A stretch of DNA of 64,000 nucleotides, from the NCBI RefSeq assembly GCF_010093045.1, contig NZ_CP048115.1, forward strand, positions 3,534,001 to 3,598,000. The letters run 5' to 3'. Positions 45,906 to 54,241 of this stretch are shown piece by piece. The DNA comes from Mucilaginibacter sp. 14171R-50. Lineage in GTDB: Bacteria; Bacteroidota; Bacteroidia; Sphingobacteriales; Sphingobacteriaceae. Below the pieces are notes generated by a model. That model saw only the letters and a list, made by a program, of their open reading frames with translations, did not search any database and was not told where the DNA came from. Within the stretch, counting starts at the first letter, position 1, and the number at the start of each line of letters is the position of its first letter. The translations under genes and the position numbers were made by a program.

Positions 45906-46454
45906 ATGGAAACCAAAGCACCTAACCCCACCGCAATTGCTACCAAATGGGCATTAATTTATGTAGCAGTATCAATTGTAATTACTTATGCCTTTCAGTT
46001 GCTTAATATCGATCAAAATTCCGGCTTAAAATATATAGGTTATCTGCCTTTTATAGCCTTTTGTTTTTTAGCACAAAAAGAATATAAAGATCAGTTAGGT
46101 GGGTTTATTACATTTGGGCAGGCGTTCAATCCGGGCTTCAGGTATTCTCTTTTTAGTGGATTATTGCTGGCCATATTCATTTATATCTACCTTGCAATTT
46201 TAAGCCCTGAAATGCTGACCAAAGCGATGGAGCAACAACAATCAGCGATGGCTGATAGAGGGATGTCGCAAGACCAAATAGATAAAGCCTTAGAAATGGG
46301 TACAAAATACGGCGCAATATTTGGCGCTATTGCTACCGCCATTAGTACGCTTATATTTGGTTGCATTGTCGCATTAATAAGCGCAGCCATCTTAAAAAAG
46401 GAGCGTACTGCTTACGATGTAATTGACGAAACTCCGACAGATCCATCCGTTTAA
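45906..46454 (+). CDS. DUF4199 family membrane protein
   Basis: 182 residues from ATG 45906. Four membrane spans at about 13-32, 37-52, 72-94 and 136-160, with GFITFGQAFNPGFRYSLFSGL between the second and third and a charged QQQSAMADRGMSQDQIDKAL loop before the fourth: the DUF4199 pattern. Function unknown; last gene before a terminator. Confidence 0.8.
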   Translation: METKAPNPTAIATKWALIYVAVSIVITYAFQLLNIDQNSGLKYIGYLPFIAFCFLAQKEYKDQLGGFITFGQAFNPGFRYSLFSGLLLAIFIYIYLAILSPEMLTKAMEQQQSAMADRGMSQDQIDKALEMGTKYGAIFGAIATAISTLIFGCIVALISAAILKKERTAYDVIDETPTDPSV

Positions 46455-46467
46455 ATAATATTGTCTA

Positions 46468-46510
46468 TAACAAGAAAGCCGCTTCAAATTATGAAGCGGC
46501 TTTCTTGTTA
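46468..46510. terminator. Bidirectional 18-bp terminator hairpin
   Basis: Arms 46468-46485 and 46493-46510 pair perfectly (18 bp) with a 7-base loop; ends the DUF4199 operon. Confidence 0.85.
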
Positions 46511-46659
46511 ACGGGCGTATGTTACGTGGTTACCACAACCTTGTAAGTAATTCTTATATGATAATAGTTTAGAAAATCTAATACCTTGCTCTTGAGGATG
46601 CGGTTGAACAAGTGATGGCAGGCAGGGTTTTGTTACGCGCCTGCAAGACATTAATAGTA

Positions 46660-46697
46660 TAATAAACAAAGCCTATCTAAATTAATAGATAGGCTTT
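46660..46697 (-). terminator. Terminator of rseP/dxr transcript
   Basis: Stem AAAGCCTATCT/AGATAGGCTTT (46668-46678 with 46687-46697), followed on the minus strand by TGTTTATT, 45 bases after the rseP stop. The 157 bases between the two terminators (46511-46667) show nothing recognisable. Confidence 0.75.
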
Positions 46698-46741
46698 ATA
46701 CGATGCAAAGCGCCATTAGCTAACGAAGGCTGGAGATTAAA

Positions 46742-48073
46742 CTATTTCTTCATTACCTGCTTCACGATATCGTTGCCGAAGGCAAATACCATTAGCGATA
46801 TCAGCAGGACAAAACCAACTATCTGGGCGCGTTCCAGGAACTTATCGCTTAGCGGCTTGCCTTTTATCATCTCTATAATCAGGAATACGGTATGTCCGCC
46901 ATCAAGGCCGGGGATAGGCAGTAGGTTTGTTAACGCTAATACCATCGAAAGAAAGCCCACAAGGCTCCAAAAACGGATCCAGTCTACATGGCTGCCAAAC
47001 ATTACAGCAATGCCTATAGGGCTTGATATGGCCTTACGCGCCTTGACCTGCCCGGTAAATATCTTTTTAATGCCTTTCGCATTGTCGGTGAACATACCCC
47101 AGGCTTTGGCAGCCCCAACAGGGAGCGACGCAAAAAAACCGTATCTGATGGTCGTATCTTTTGGCAATAAAGCCTTTGGTTTGAAGCCTAACACGCCATC
47201 TTTATCAATTCTGGCCTTAACCTCTTTCACCGCCGTGTCGCGCTTAATGGTTAGTTCCACTTCTTTATTCTTGTTTTGACGCAGTTGCGCCTGCATCTGG
47301 TCAAAATAGGTAATCGCTTTACCGTTCACTGCTATTATGCTATCGCCCTTTTTTAACCCGGCGCTTTGGGCACCGCTGTTTGCAGCAACCGTATCAATAG
47401 CAAATTTCACACGGGGCAAGCGGCTTATAAACTCCTCGATCCCATAGTCCGATAAATCGTTTAGTATGGTTGGAGGCACTTTTATATCTAATGTTTGGGC
47501 ACCGCGTCGTACATTCAGTATAGTTTTATCAAGCAAGACCTTAGAGCTTATCAGATCCTCAAAGCGCTCAACTGGTTTGCCGTTTACGGCATATATCTTA
47601 TCGCCGGCCTTAAGCCCCATCTTTTGACCTATAACACCCGGCACTATACCATTTTTTATTTCGGCGTTTGGCGTGTAGGTTTCGCCATAGCGCATGGTTA
47701 ATACCCAAAATATGAAAATACCTACTATAATATTTACAATAATACCGCCAAGCATTACAATTAAGCGTTGCCAGGCCGGTTTTGAACGGAACTCCCATGG
47801 CTGCGGCGGGCCGGCCAGCTGGTCGGTATCCATCGATTCATCTATCATTCCGGCAATTTTAACGTAGCCGCCTAGTGGCAACCACCCAATGCCGTACTCA
47901 ACACCCTTATAGTTAAATTTGAACAGGCTTACACCCCAGGCATCAAAAAAAAGATAAAATTTTTCCACCTTTATCCCGAAAGCGCGGGCGGCTAAAAAAT
48001 GCCCGAACTCGTGCAGTATCACTAAAATTGAAAGACCAAGTATTAGTTGGCCGGCCATTATCAAAACGCTCAT
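46742..48073 (-). CDS. rseP: RIP metalloprotease RseP (site-2 protease)
   Basis: 443 residues. VILHEFGHFLAARAFG at residues about 18-33 is the M50 zinc motif HExxH within the first span; two PDZ domains follow (about 130-215 and 220-290, GVIGQKMGLKAGDKIYAV and NSGAQSAGLKKGDSIIAV); NLLPIPGLDGGH near residue 385 is the second metal motif; final span at the C-terminus. Cuts membrane-bound anti-sigma factors or signal-peptide remnants inside the membrane. Follows dxr by 15 bases, a usual pair in Bacteroidota. Confidence 0.95.
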   Translation of the reverse strand: MSVLIMAGQLILGLSILVILHEFGHFLAARAFGIKVEKFYLFFDAWGVSLFKFNYKGVEYGIGWLPLGGYVKIAGMIDESMDTDQLAGPPQPWEFRSKPAWQRLIVMLGGIIVNIIVGIFIFWVLTMRYGETYTPNAEIKNGIVPGVIGQKMGLKAGDKIYAVNGKPVERFEDLISSKVLLDKTILNVRRGAQTLDIKVPPTILNDLSDYGIEEFISRLPRVKFAIDTVAANSGAQSAGLKKGDSIIAVNGKAITYFDQMQAQLRQNKNKEVELTIKRDTAVKEVKARIDKDGVLGFKPKALLPKDTTIRYGFFASLPVGAAKAWGMFTDNAKGIKKIFTGQVKARKAISSPIGIAVMFGSHVDWIRFWSLVGFLSMVLALTNLLPIPGLDGGHTVFLIIEMIKGKPLSDKFLERAQIVGFVLLISLMVFAFGNDIVKQVMKK

Positions 48074-48088
48074 CCGTTATATTATATA

Positions 48089-49300
48089 TTAAGATTGTAT
48101 AGCCTTTAACGGCATTTGTTGTATTAAATTTTGCGCAAATATGCGTGTTTCTTTATCAGTATTCAAATAGTCGTGTAAAGATGGCTCTTTAATGAGACGG
48201 ATCTTTTGCATACAGGTTTCGATAATATCGCTCATTGCTAAAAATCCTATTTCGTTCTTCAAAAACGCGGCCACCGCAACCTCGTTTGCGGCGTTGATAA
48301 TACATGGCATATTTCCACCCTGATTCAATGCTTCATAGGCGAGCCTTAAATTGCGGAAGGTATCTATATCCGGTTTTTCGAACGAAAGGTGAGGGTGGTT
48401 GATAAAATCAAACCGTATAAAGTTTGTTGTTACCCGGTTTGGATAGGCGAGGGCATATAATATAGGCAGTTTCATGTCAGGCAAACCCATTTGTGCCTTT
48501 ATAGAACCATCCTGAAACTGTACCAGTGAATGAACTATCGACTGCGGATGTACAATTACATCTATCTGGTCGGCCCGAAGGTCAAACAACCATTTGGCCT
48601 CGATAACTTCCAGGCCCTTATTCATCAGCGATGCCGAGTCTATGGTAATCTTAGCACCCATCACCCAGTTTGGGTGTTTAAGGGCCTGTTCGCGGGTAAC
48701 ATTGGCTAAATATTGGGTTGTCTTCCCCCTAAATGGCCCGCCCGACGCGGTAATAATTATTTTTTCAATTTTACTATAATCCTCACCGGCAAGGCACTGA
48801 AAAATAGCCGAATGTTCGCTATCTACCGGTAATATCTTTACGTTGTGCTGTTTGGCAAGGCCTGTTATTATTTCACCGGCAACCACCAAAGTTTCTTTGT
48901 TTGCCAATGCGATATCCTTACCTGCTTTTATGGCGTTTATCGTAGGCTCTAACCCGGCAAAACCAACCATAGCAGTTAACACAATATCAATTTCGGGGTG
49001 CGTAACCGTTTCTTTGATGGCCTGGTGCCCGCTCATAACAGTAATGGGTAAGTGGGCGAGGGCTTCCTTTACTTCCTGATATCGGGTATCATCACAAATA
49101 ATAGCGTAGCGGGGCACAAACTCAATGGCCTGCTGTATAAGCAGGTACGCATTAGAATGCGCCGTAAGCATAAACGCGCTGAACATCTGGTTGTTATCCC
49201 TGATAACTTCAAGTGTTTGTGTGCCAATGCTACCTGTAGAACCAAGAATGGCTATACTCTTGATATTGTTGGATTGTGTTATTGTTTTATTGCTGATCAA
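48089..49300 (-). CDS. dxr: 1-deoxy-D-xylulose 5-phosphate reductoisomerase
   Basis: 403 residues. Second step of the MEP isoprenoid pathway. SIAILGSTGSIGTQTLEVI is the NADPH fold, VDSEHSAIFQCLAG the metal and substrate site, ITASGGPFRG the flexible loop region, and GAKITIDSASLMNKGLEVIEA follows. The start is TTG at 49300: an in-frame stop is 5 codons upstream and no ATG occurs before the catalytic fold. Codons 3-13 (extension SNKTITQSNNI) are encoded by the left word-repeat arm of the four-helix-bundle element, and usual family members begin directly at the KxIAILGSTG block. Confidence 0.94.
   Translation of the reverse strand: MISNKTITQSNNIKSIAILGSTGSIGTQTLEVIRDNNQMFSAFMLTAHSNAYLLIQQAIEFVPRYAIICDDTRYQEVKEALAHLPITVMSGHQAIKETVTHPEIDIVLTAMVGFAGLEPTINAIKAGKDIALANKETLVVAGEIITGLAKQHNVKILPVDSEHSAIFQCLAGEDYSKIEKIIITASGGPFRGKTTQYLANVTREQALKHPNWVMGAKITIDSASLMNKGLEVIEAKWLFDLRADQIDVIVHPQSIVHSLVQFQDGSIKAQMGLPDMKLPILYALAYPNRVTTNFIRFDFINHPHLSFEKPDIDTFRNLRLAYEALNQGGNMPCIINAANEVAVAAFLKNEIGFLAMSDIIETCMQKIRLIKEPSLHDYLNTDKETRIFAQNLIQQMPLKAIQS
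49263..49293 (-). repeat. Left word-array arm of the four-helix-bundle element
   Basis: Read on the minus strand as GCAATAAA, ACAATAAC, ACAATCCA, ACAATAT; lies inside the start of dxr. Confidence 0.8.
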
Positions 49301-49324
49301 ACGGTTTGAGTATTAATTGCTTTG

Positions 49325-49702
49325 TTAAACCTTAAGCTTTTCGTCTGTGAACTTTATTAATTGATGGATTTCCCTGGGTAAGGCTTCTAAAGTAAACAAT
49401 AATCTTGCATGCGTATCCGGGGACATTAAATTTCTTGCTAAAGCTTTATTACACCAGTCTACACATTCTTTAACCGAACCAAAACTATAATAGTAAAACT
49501 TTATTTTATCCTTTTTATGATATCTGCCAAACCCTTCCGCGATATTTGCTGATATCGAATCAGCGGCATTGACAAACTGTTTCCCGATCGTATCCTTTGC
49601 AAAGTAATCCCATTTTAAAACTATACTCCAAACTTCATTTGTAAAAGCAAATGAAGTTTTATAACATGTCAAATCGTTTAATTGTAGATAGTTCTTTTCC
49701 AT
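49325..49702 (-). CDS. Four-helix-bundle protein (23S rRNA intervening-sequence protein family)
   Basis: 125 residues, typical size for the family (TIGR02436 type, related in fold to the bAvd accessory protein of diversity-generating retroelements). Seen: DLTCYKTSFAFTNEVWSIVLKW (first helix), KQFVNAADSISANIAEGFGRYHKKD, the family hallmark with SIxxNIAEG, then KFYYYSFGSVKECVDWCNKAL and a last long helix. No rRNA gene is near, so it is not inside a 23S intervening sequence. Basic surface suggests nucleic-acid binding. It is flanked by inverted word arrays and separates dxr from the GH3-like gene. Confidence 0.88.
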   Translation of the reverse strand: MEKNYLQLNDLTCYKTSFAFTNEVWSIVLKWDYFAKDTIGKQFVNAADSISANIAEGFGRYHKKDKIKFYYYSFGSVKECVDWCNKALARNLMSPDTHARLLFTLEALPREIHQLIKFTDEKLKV

Positions 49703-49720
49703 TTAATACCATAAAAATCA

Positions 49721-49751
49721 ACAATAAAGCAATACAACAATTAAACAATAT
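49721..49751 (+). repeat. Right word-array arm of the four-helix-bundle element
   Basis: ACAATAAA, GCAATACA, ACAATTAA, ACAATAT on the plus strand; overlaps the last three codons and the stop of the GH3-like gene. Confidence 0.8.
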
Positions 49752-51240
49752 AATCTTTTAACTCATCCGCTATCTTTCTGTCGTTAGATAATCGCGGTAC
49801 TTTATTTTGCCCGCCAAGTTTTCCCTGGCTGCGCATATAGTTTATAAAGGTATCTTTTTTTAAGTTTCTGACTATTAGAGGTTGTAATATGTTACCCTCA
49901 ATAAGGTCAAAGTAGTAAATATTTTTTTTCTGTAAAGCTTTATCCACCTTAAGGGCAAACGCTGCAAGGTCCCGGGGTTGGGTGCCAAACTCTATGAACC
50001 ACTCGTGGTAAGGTAATGCGCCGTCAGTGGGTGCCACCTGTGGGGCAACCGTAAACTCGATTATATCAATACCTTCTTCGGCAGCCACACTCATCAGGGC
50101 TTGTTCAACCTCTTCACCTATTACATGTTCGCCAAAGGCAGAGATATAATGTTTAATGCGGCCGGTCACTACAATTTTGTAAGGGTTTTTCGATACGAAT
50201 TTAACCGTGTCACCCAGGCTGTATCCCCACAAACCCGCACTGGTGTTCAGGATAAGGGCATAGTTTTTCTCAAGCTCTACATCCTTAAGGTTAATGCGTG
50301 TAGGTTTGTCGTTAAAATACTCGTCGGCGGGGATAAATTCATAAAATATTCCCGCGTCAACCATTAGCAATAAGCCTTTTTCCTGTTGCGAATCCTGGAA
50401 AGCGATAAAACCTTCTGATGCGGGATAGGTTTCTATTGAATCTATCTTGAAACCGATGCTTTCCTCCATGCGGGCCCGATAGGGCTCGTAATTAACGCCA
50501 CCATGTACGTACAGCTTAAAATTTGGAAAGATATCCCTGATCTTTTTACCACCTGATACTGCCGATAGCCTGTCGAAATACATTTGGCACCAGGGCGGTA
50601 TGCCCGATATGAGGCGCATATCCTCGTTAGCAGTTTCTGTAACAATAGCATCCACTTTCTCCTCCCAGTCATCAATACAATTTGTTTGATAGGAGGGCAG
50701 GCGGTTTTTTTGCAAATATCCCGGTACATGGTGTGCTACTATGCCCGATAGTCTGCCCGTTTGTATGCCATGCTTTTCGGCCAGTACCGGGCTACCTTGC
50801 AAAAATATCATTTTTCCATCTACGAAGTCTGCCTTGCCTGTTTCGTGGATATAACTTAAAAGAGCATTCCTGGCTGCTTTAATATGCTCGGGCATGCTTT
50901 GCTTAGAAATGGGGATATATTTTACGCCCGATGTGGTACCAGATGTTTTTGCCAAATATGCAGGTTTGCCGGGCCACATTACGTTAGCCACTCCGCTTAC
51001 CACACGATCTATGTACGATCGTAATTCTTCATAATCTCGTACAGGTACGTGCTTTTTAAAATCTTCGTAATTTCTAATTGAGTCAAAATGATGATCGGTA
51101 CCAAAGATGGTATTTTTAGCTTCATGTACAAGGTTACTAAACGTTTTTTGCTGCAACGCAACACCGTTGCGGCGAATGTTATTTAACCGCCTGTTTACAT
51201 ACCATGCAAATACCTTGCTTAATGCTGCTTTAAAACCCAT
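49741..51240 (-). CDS. GH3 (auxin-responsive) family acyl-adenylating enzyme
   Basis: 499 residues. ANL-superfamily fold: LAKTSGTTSGVKYIPIS is the ATP-binding P-loop at about residue 93, SIETYPASEGFIAFQ and LWGYSLGDTVKFVSKNPYKIVVTGRIKHYIS are the adenylate-binding and hinge motifs of GH3 proteins. Plant relatives join amino acids to hormones; bacterial ones have no agreed substrate, presumably forming an acyl-AMP and amide. Begins 3 bases after the membrane-protein gene downstream of two glycosyltransferases, so it may act in lipid or envelope glycan work (inference). Confidence 0.87.
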   Translation of the reverse strand: MGFKAALSKVFAWYVNRRLNNIRRNGVALQQKTFSNLVHEAKNTIFGTDHHFDSIRNYEDFKKHVPVRDYEELRSYIDRVVSGVANVMWPGKPAYLAKTSGTTSGVKYIPISKQSMPEHIKAARNALLSYIHETGKADFVDGKMIFLQGSPVLAEKHGIQTGRLSGIVAHHVPGYLQKNRLPSYQTNCIDDWEEKVDAIVTETANEDMRLISGIPPWCQMYFDRLSAVSGGKKIRDIFPNFKLYVHGGVNYEPYRARMEESIGFKIDSIETYPASEGFIAFQDSQQEKGLLLMVDAGIFYEFIPADEYFNDKPTRINLKDVELEKNYALILNTSAGLWGYSLGDTVKFVSKNPYKIVVTGRIKHYISAFGEHVIGEEVEQALMSVAAEEGIDIIEFTVAPQVAPTDGALPYHEWFIEFGTQPRDLAAFALKVDKALQKKNIYYFDLIEGNILQPLIVRNLKKDTFINYMRSQGKLGGQNKVPRLSNDRKIADELKDYIV

Positions 51241-51242
51241 AA

Positions 51243-51971
51243 TTACGTGGTTTCGGCAATATCATCATCCACATCCTGATGGCTGTAAACCAATTTGCGG
51301 TAGGTGACCGCCAAAACAATATTCACAAAAGGGTAGGTGAACAAGATAGATAAAATTACCACCCCGTATGACTGTGCTAGTTTTGCAGGCACAGCAATCA
51401 ACAAAATTATAATACCCAGTATTACTACAACTTTAAGCAAATTCCCGCGTGTAAGTTCAAAACTTTGCTTGATAGATTCAATAGGCCCCGAGGCATCGTC
51501 AACGATAAATGTGTTAAAAAACATAACACGGAGCGCAACAAAAAGCCCAATAATACCGGCAACAACTTCTATGGCAAACTGGATGTCAGGGCTATCGTCA
51601 AAATAATCAACCAAAATACCCAGATTGGTTATTACAAAAGCGAAAATGAACACCACCGCGAGGTAACTCCAAACCATTTTAGCTTTTGGTATTACCTGTA
51701 TAAATTCAAAGTCGTAATATTCACTGTCGATAACAGTAAAAATCAACTTATAAAGCCCTAAAGTTGTATACGCCTGCAACCAAACCATAATAAAGGTTAC
51801 GATCATCGATATCCAATAATCTTCGGGCGAGTAAAAGACACCAATAACAACGCCAAGTATCCCCAGCAAAAGAAAAGAAACAACAGAATAAACTATTATG
51901 GTTACAAAGTTTTTTCTGAAAATTATCCATGCAGATTTAATAGTTTCTGCAACAGAAAAAGGATGGTACAT
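51243..51971 (-). CDS. Polytopic membrane protein of unknown function
   Basis: 242 residues with six hydrophobic segments (about 20-45, 55-75, 95-118, 130-150, 180-198, 203-222). The pattern FRKNFVTIIVYSVV at the start and an internal EASGPIESIKQSFELTRGN-like segment recalls YciC/glycerophosphodiesterase membrane-domain proteins, which have repeats of this type. Function unknown. It follows the GT2 gene by 1 base and precedes the GH3-like gene by 2, so translation is coupled. Confidence 0.75.
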   Translation of the reverse strand: MYHPFSVAETIKSAWIIFRKNFVTIIVYSVVSFLLLGILGVVIGVFYSPEDYWISMIVTFIMVWLQAYTTLGLYKLIFTVIDSEYYDFEFIQVIPKAKMVWSYLAVVFIFAFVITNLGILVDYFDDSPDIQFAIEVVAGIIGLFVALRVMFFNTFIVDDASGPIESIKQSFELTRGNLLKVVVILGIIILLIAVPAKLAQSYGVVILSILFTYPFVNIVLAVTYRKLVYSHQDVDDDIAETT

Positions 51972-51972
51972 A

Positions 51973-52950
51973 CTACGTTTTTAAGGGCCTTTTTAATATT
52001 ACGCGTTTCCAAAAATCCTGCATAAAGCCTAACCCATAGGCTATCAATTGTGTAAAAGCAGCTATAATGCTCAAAAATGCGATTTTTGCTGATTTGTTTT
52101 TAATCAGGGAGTGAAAAAATATCAACAAAATGTAAACCAATAGCAAAATATTGCACAGTTGTGCAATAGGCCAATGTGCTATGTTGGCAATTATTGTAAA
52201 CGCCATGCCAAGCGTGGCAAACGCCGGAAAAAAATGCACCAGCTTAAGCTGCGAAGGGAAGAATTTATAAATGTTGATACGGGCGCGGCCAAAAAAATGC
52301 AATTGTTTATAAAACTTCACAAAGTCGGTGCGGCGCTTGTGATATACAATGGCATCGGGTATAAGTCCAATTTTAAAGCCTAATGAATGTATGCGGATGC
52401 TGTACTCTATGTCTTCGCCTAGCCGGGTAATAATAAAGCCACCAGCCTTTTGCCACGCCTGGCGCGAAATACCCATATTAAAGCTACGCGGATGAAATTG
52501 CCCTATGCCTTTTTTATTGCCCCGGATACCGCCTGTAGTGAATGGCGATGTCATAGAATAACTAATTGCTTTTTGTATTGCTGTAAAGGATTTGTGCGCG
52601 CCGTCGGGCCCGCCATATGCATCCAGCCAATTGTTGGCAAGCGCATTGTTAACTATTTCCAGGTAGTCGTCAGGTATCAGGCAATCCGAATCAAAAATTA
52701 TGAAATAATCGCCCTTGGCGCGCTCAAAACCAAAATTGCGGGCAAATCCCTGGCCTTCGTTCGGCTTTTCGTAATAGTGTACATCAAGCTCGCCTTCATA
52801 TCCCCTTACAATATCTTCGGCCCGGTCAACAGAACCATCTTCTATAACCAGAACTTCGAACAGGGTATAAGTTTGCTTAGTTAATGTATCCAGTAGTTCT
52901 GCAATTTCCTGCGGACGGTTATATAAAGGTATGATGATGGAGAAAAACAT
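51973..52950 (-). CDS. Glycosyltransferase family 2 with C-terminal membrane spans
   Basis: 325 residues. FSIIIPLYNRPQEIAELLDTL, VIEDGSVD and FIIFDSDCLIP (DxD) mark the GT-A domain; GEDIEYSIRIHSLGF is the ED-type acceptor motif. Three hydrophobic segments from about residue 232 on anchor it in the inner membrane. Likely adds sugar to a lipid-linked acceptor. Word-repeat element E lies 4 bases ahead of its start codon. Confidence 0.9.
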   Translation of the reverse strand: MFFSIIIPLYNRPQEIAELLDTLTKQTYTLFEVLVIEDGSVDRAEDIVRGYEGELDVHYYEKPNEGQGFARNFGFERAKGDYFIIFDSDCLIPDDYLEIVNNALANNWLDAYGGPDGAHKSFTAIQKAISYSMTSPFTTGGIRGNKKGIGQFHPRSFNMGISRQAWQKAGGFIITRLGEDIEYSIRIHSLGFKIGLIPDAIVYHKRRTDFVKFYKQLHFFGRARINIYKFFPSQLKLVHFFPAFATLGMAFTIIANIAHWPIAQLCNILLLVYILLIFFHSLIKNKSAKIAFLSIIAAFTQLIAYGLGFMQDFWKRVILKRPLKT

Positions 52951-52954
52951 ATTT

Positions 52955-53061
52955 TTTAGATGTGAGATATGAGACTTGAAATATGAGAAGACGCGGAGCT
53001 ATTAAAATGGGCACAATAAAGAATGTGTCTCAAATCCAATATCTCAAATCTCATATCTAAA
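52955..53061. repeat. Word-repeat hairpin E (7-base words, GATATGA type)
   Basis: Left arm 52955-52988: GATGTGA, GATATGA, GACTTGA, AATATGA. Right arm 53028-53061 on the other strand: GATATGA, GATTTGA, GATATTG, GATTTGA. Both arms begin with TTTA on the outer end. The 39-base middle has no ORF. The right arm contains the stop codon of the upstream glycosyltransferase. Confidence 0.8.
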
Positions 53062-54007
53062 CCGTTTCCTCTATTTGATATCTGTTACGGTCTGGAGCGC
53101 TGCGGGCAACAAGTTCGGCAACAAAGCCGGTCAAAAACAGCTGCGAACCTAATATCATTGCCACCAGGGCGATATAAAACAGCGGATTATCCGTTACATC
53201 CCGATAGGGTAATTTATGAGCTATCAGATATAGTTTTTCGCTCAGCATCCAAATGGTTATAACTATTCCCGCAAAGAAACTCAGCGTGCCCATTGCGCCA
53301 AAAAAATGCATAGGGCGTTTACCAAATTTGCCCACAAAAAATATAGACAGCAGATCTAAAAAGCCATTGATAAAGCGTGTCCATCCAAATTTGGTTTTGC
53401 CATATTTACGGGCGCGGTGTTCAACCACCTGTTCGCCAATTTTGGTAAAGCCTGCCCATTTGGCAATAACGGGTATGTAACGGTGCATTTCGCCATACAC
53501 CTCGATATTTTTAACAACCGCTTTACGATAAGCTTTCAGTCCGCAATTAAAATCGTGCAGGTTATGTATACCGCTCATTTTGCGTGTAGCCGCGTTAAAA
53601 AGTTTGGTGGGTACCGTTTTGGTTATTGGGTCGTAGCGTTTTGCCTTCCATCCCGATACAAGGTCGTAATTGTCTTCAGTAATGCGGCGGTACAGCACGG
53701 GTATCTCGTCGGGGCTATCCTGCAAATCGGCATCCATGGTAATAACCACATTGCCCTGCGCCGCCTCGAAACCAATGTTTAACGCAGCAGATTTACCATA
53801 ATTACGCCTGAATTTGAACGCTTTAATAAAAGGGTTGGCCTGCTTTAATTTCAGGATCATATCCCAGGAGCCATCACGGCTGCCATCGTCTATAAGGATG
53901 ATCTCGTAACTATAGCGGTTCTCGTCCATTACGCGGCTTATCCACGAGGTAAGCTCTGGTAATGATTCTACTTCATCGTAAAGTGGTACTACTACTGATA
54001 TATCCAT
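53057..54007 (-). CDS. Polyprenol-phosphate glycosyltransferase, GT2 (DPM1/GtrB-like)
   Basis: 316 residues. ISVVVPLYDEVESLPEL, ILIDDGSRDGSW, VITMDADLQDSP (DxD) and DFNCGLKAYRKAVV are the marks of the DPM1/GtrB/ArnC group. Two C-terminal spans (about 230-255 and 270-292) form the usual hairpin. Transfers a sugar from an NDP-sugar to undecaprenyl phosphate on the cytosolic face, feeding envelope glycan assembly. The stop codon is in word-repeat E. Confidence 0.92.
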   Translation of the reverse strand: MDISVVVPLYDEVESLPELTSWISRVMDENRYSYEIILIDDGSRDGSWDMILKLKQANPFIKAFKFRRNYGKSAALNIGFEAAQGNVVITMDADLQDSPDEIPVLYRRITEDNYDLVSGWKAKRYDPITKTVPTKLFNAATRKMSGIHNLHDFNCGLKAYRKAVVKNIEVYGEMHRYIPVIAKWAGFTKIGEQVVEHRARKYGKTKFGWTRFINGFLDLLSIFFVGKFGKRPMHFFGAMGTLSFFAGIVITIWMLSEKLYLIAHKLPYRDVTDNPLFYIALVAMILGSQLFLTGFVAELVARSAPDRNRYQIEETV

Positions 54008-54093
54008 TTATTAAGGAACCTGTTAGGTTTGCTGCAAAAATATAAAATTTGAGCGATGGTTATTACAATAAGATTTAAGTAGAAATATTAGCC

Positions 54094-54159
54094 GATAAGG
54101 TTCGGTAATTTTTATAACTTTATACGCAGATGAAACCTTATTCTAAAATGAACCTTATC
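54094..54159. promoter_or_regulatory. Repeated GAACCTTATC-type motifs upstream of the T9SS gene
   Basis: GATAAGGTTC (54094-54103), GAAACCTTATT (54132-54142) and GAACCTTATC (54150-54159) within 66 bases of a 234-base divergent gap. First and last form a perfect inverted repeat. Possible regulator sites. Confidence 0.35.
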
Positions 54160-54241
54160 CTATTCCCCCATACCGTCCATTCGCTAACATTCAGTTATTC
54201 CGGCAGTCTCTAAATTATATAAACTTCTTTTCTATACGCTG

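Larger units (their letters stand above)
49263..49751. mobile_element. Putative element: four-helix-bundle gene between inverted 8-base word arrays
   Basis: Inverted arms 49263-49293 and 49721-49751 (31 bases, 25 identical) surround one gene. Each arm is four 8-base words with core CAAT: GCAATAAA, ACAATAAC, ACAATCCA, ACAATAT on one side and ACAATAAA, GCAATACA, ACAATTAA, ACAATAT on the other. A fifth word (GCAATTAA) lies near 49310-49324. The left arm overlaps dxr codons 3-13, the right arm the last codons of the GH3-like gene. No transposase, no obvious target duplication; calling it mobile is inference. Confidence 0.5.

Noticed and set aside
46773..47279. 168-residue frame antisense to rseP
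   Set aside because: Lies wholly in the RseP coding region, no recognisable features.
49325..49702. Four-helix-bundle gene as part of an rRNA intervening sequence or a diversity-generating retroelement
   Set aside because: No rRNA, reverse transcriptase or template/variable repeat is seen in the window.
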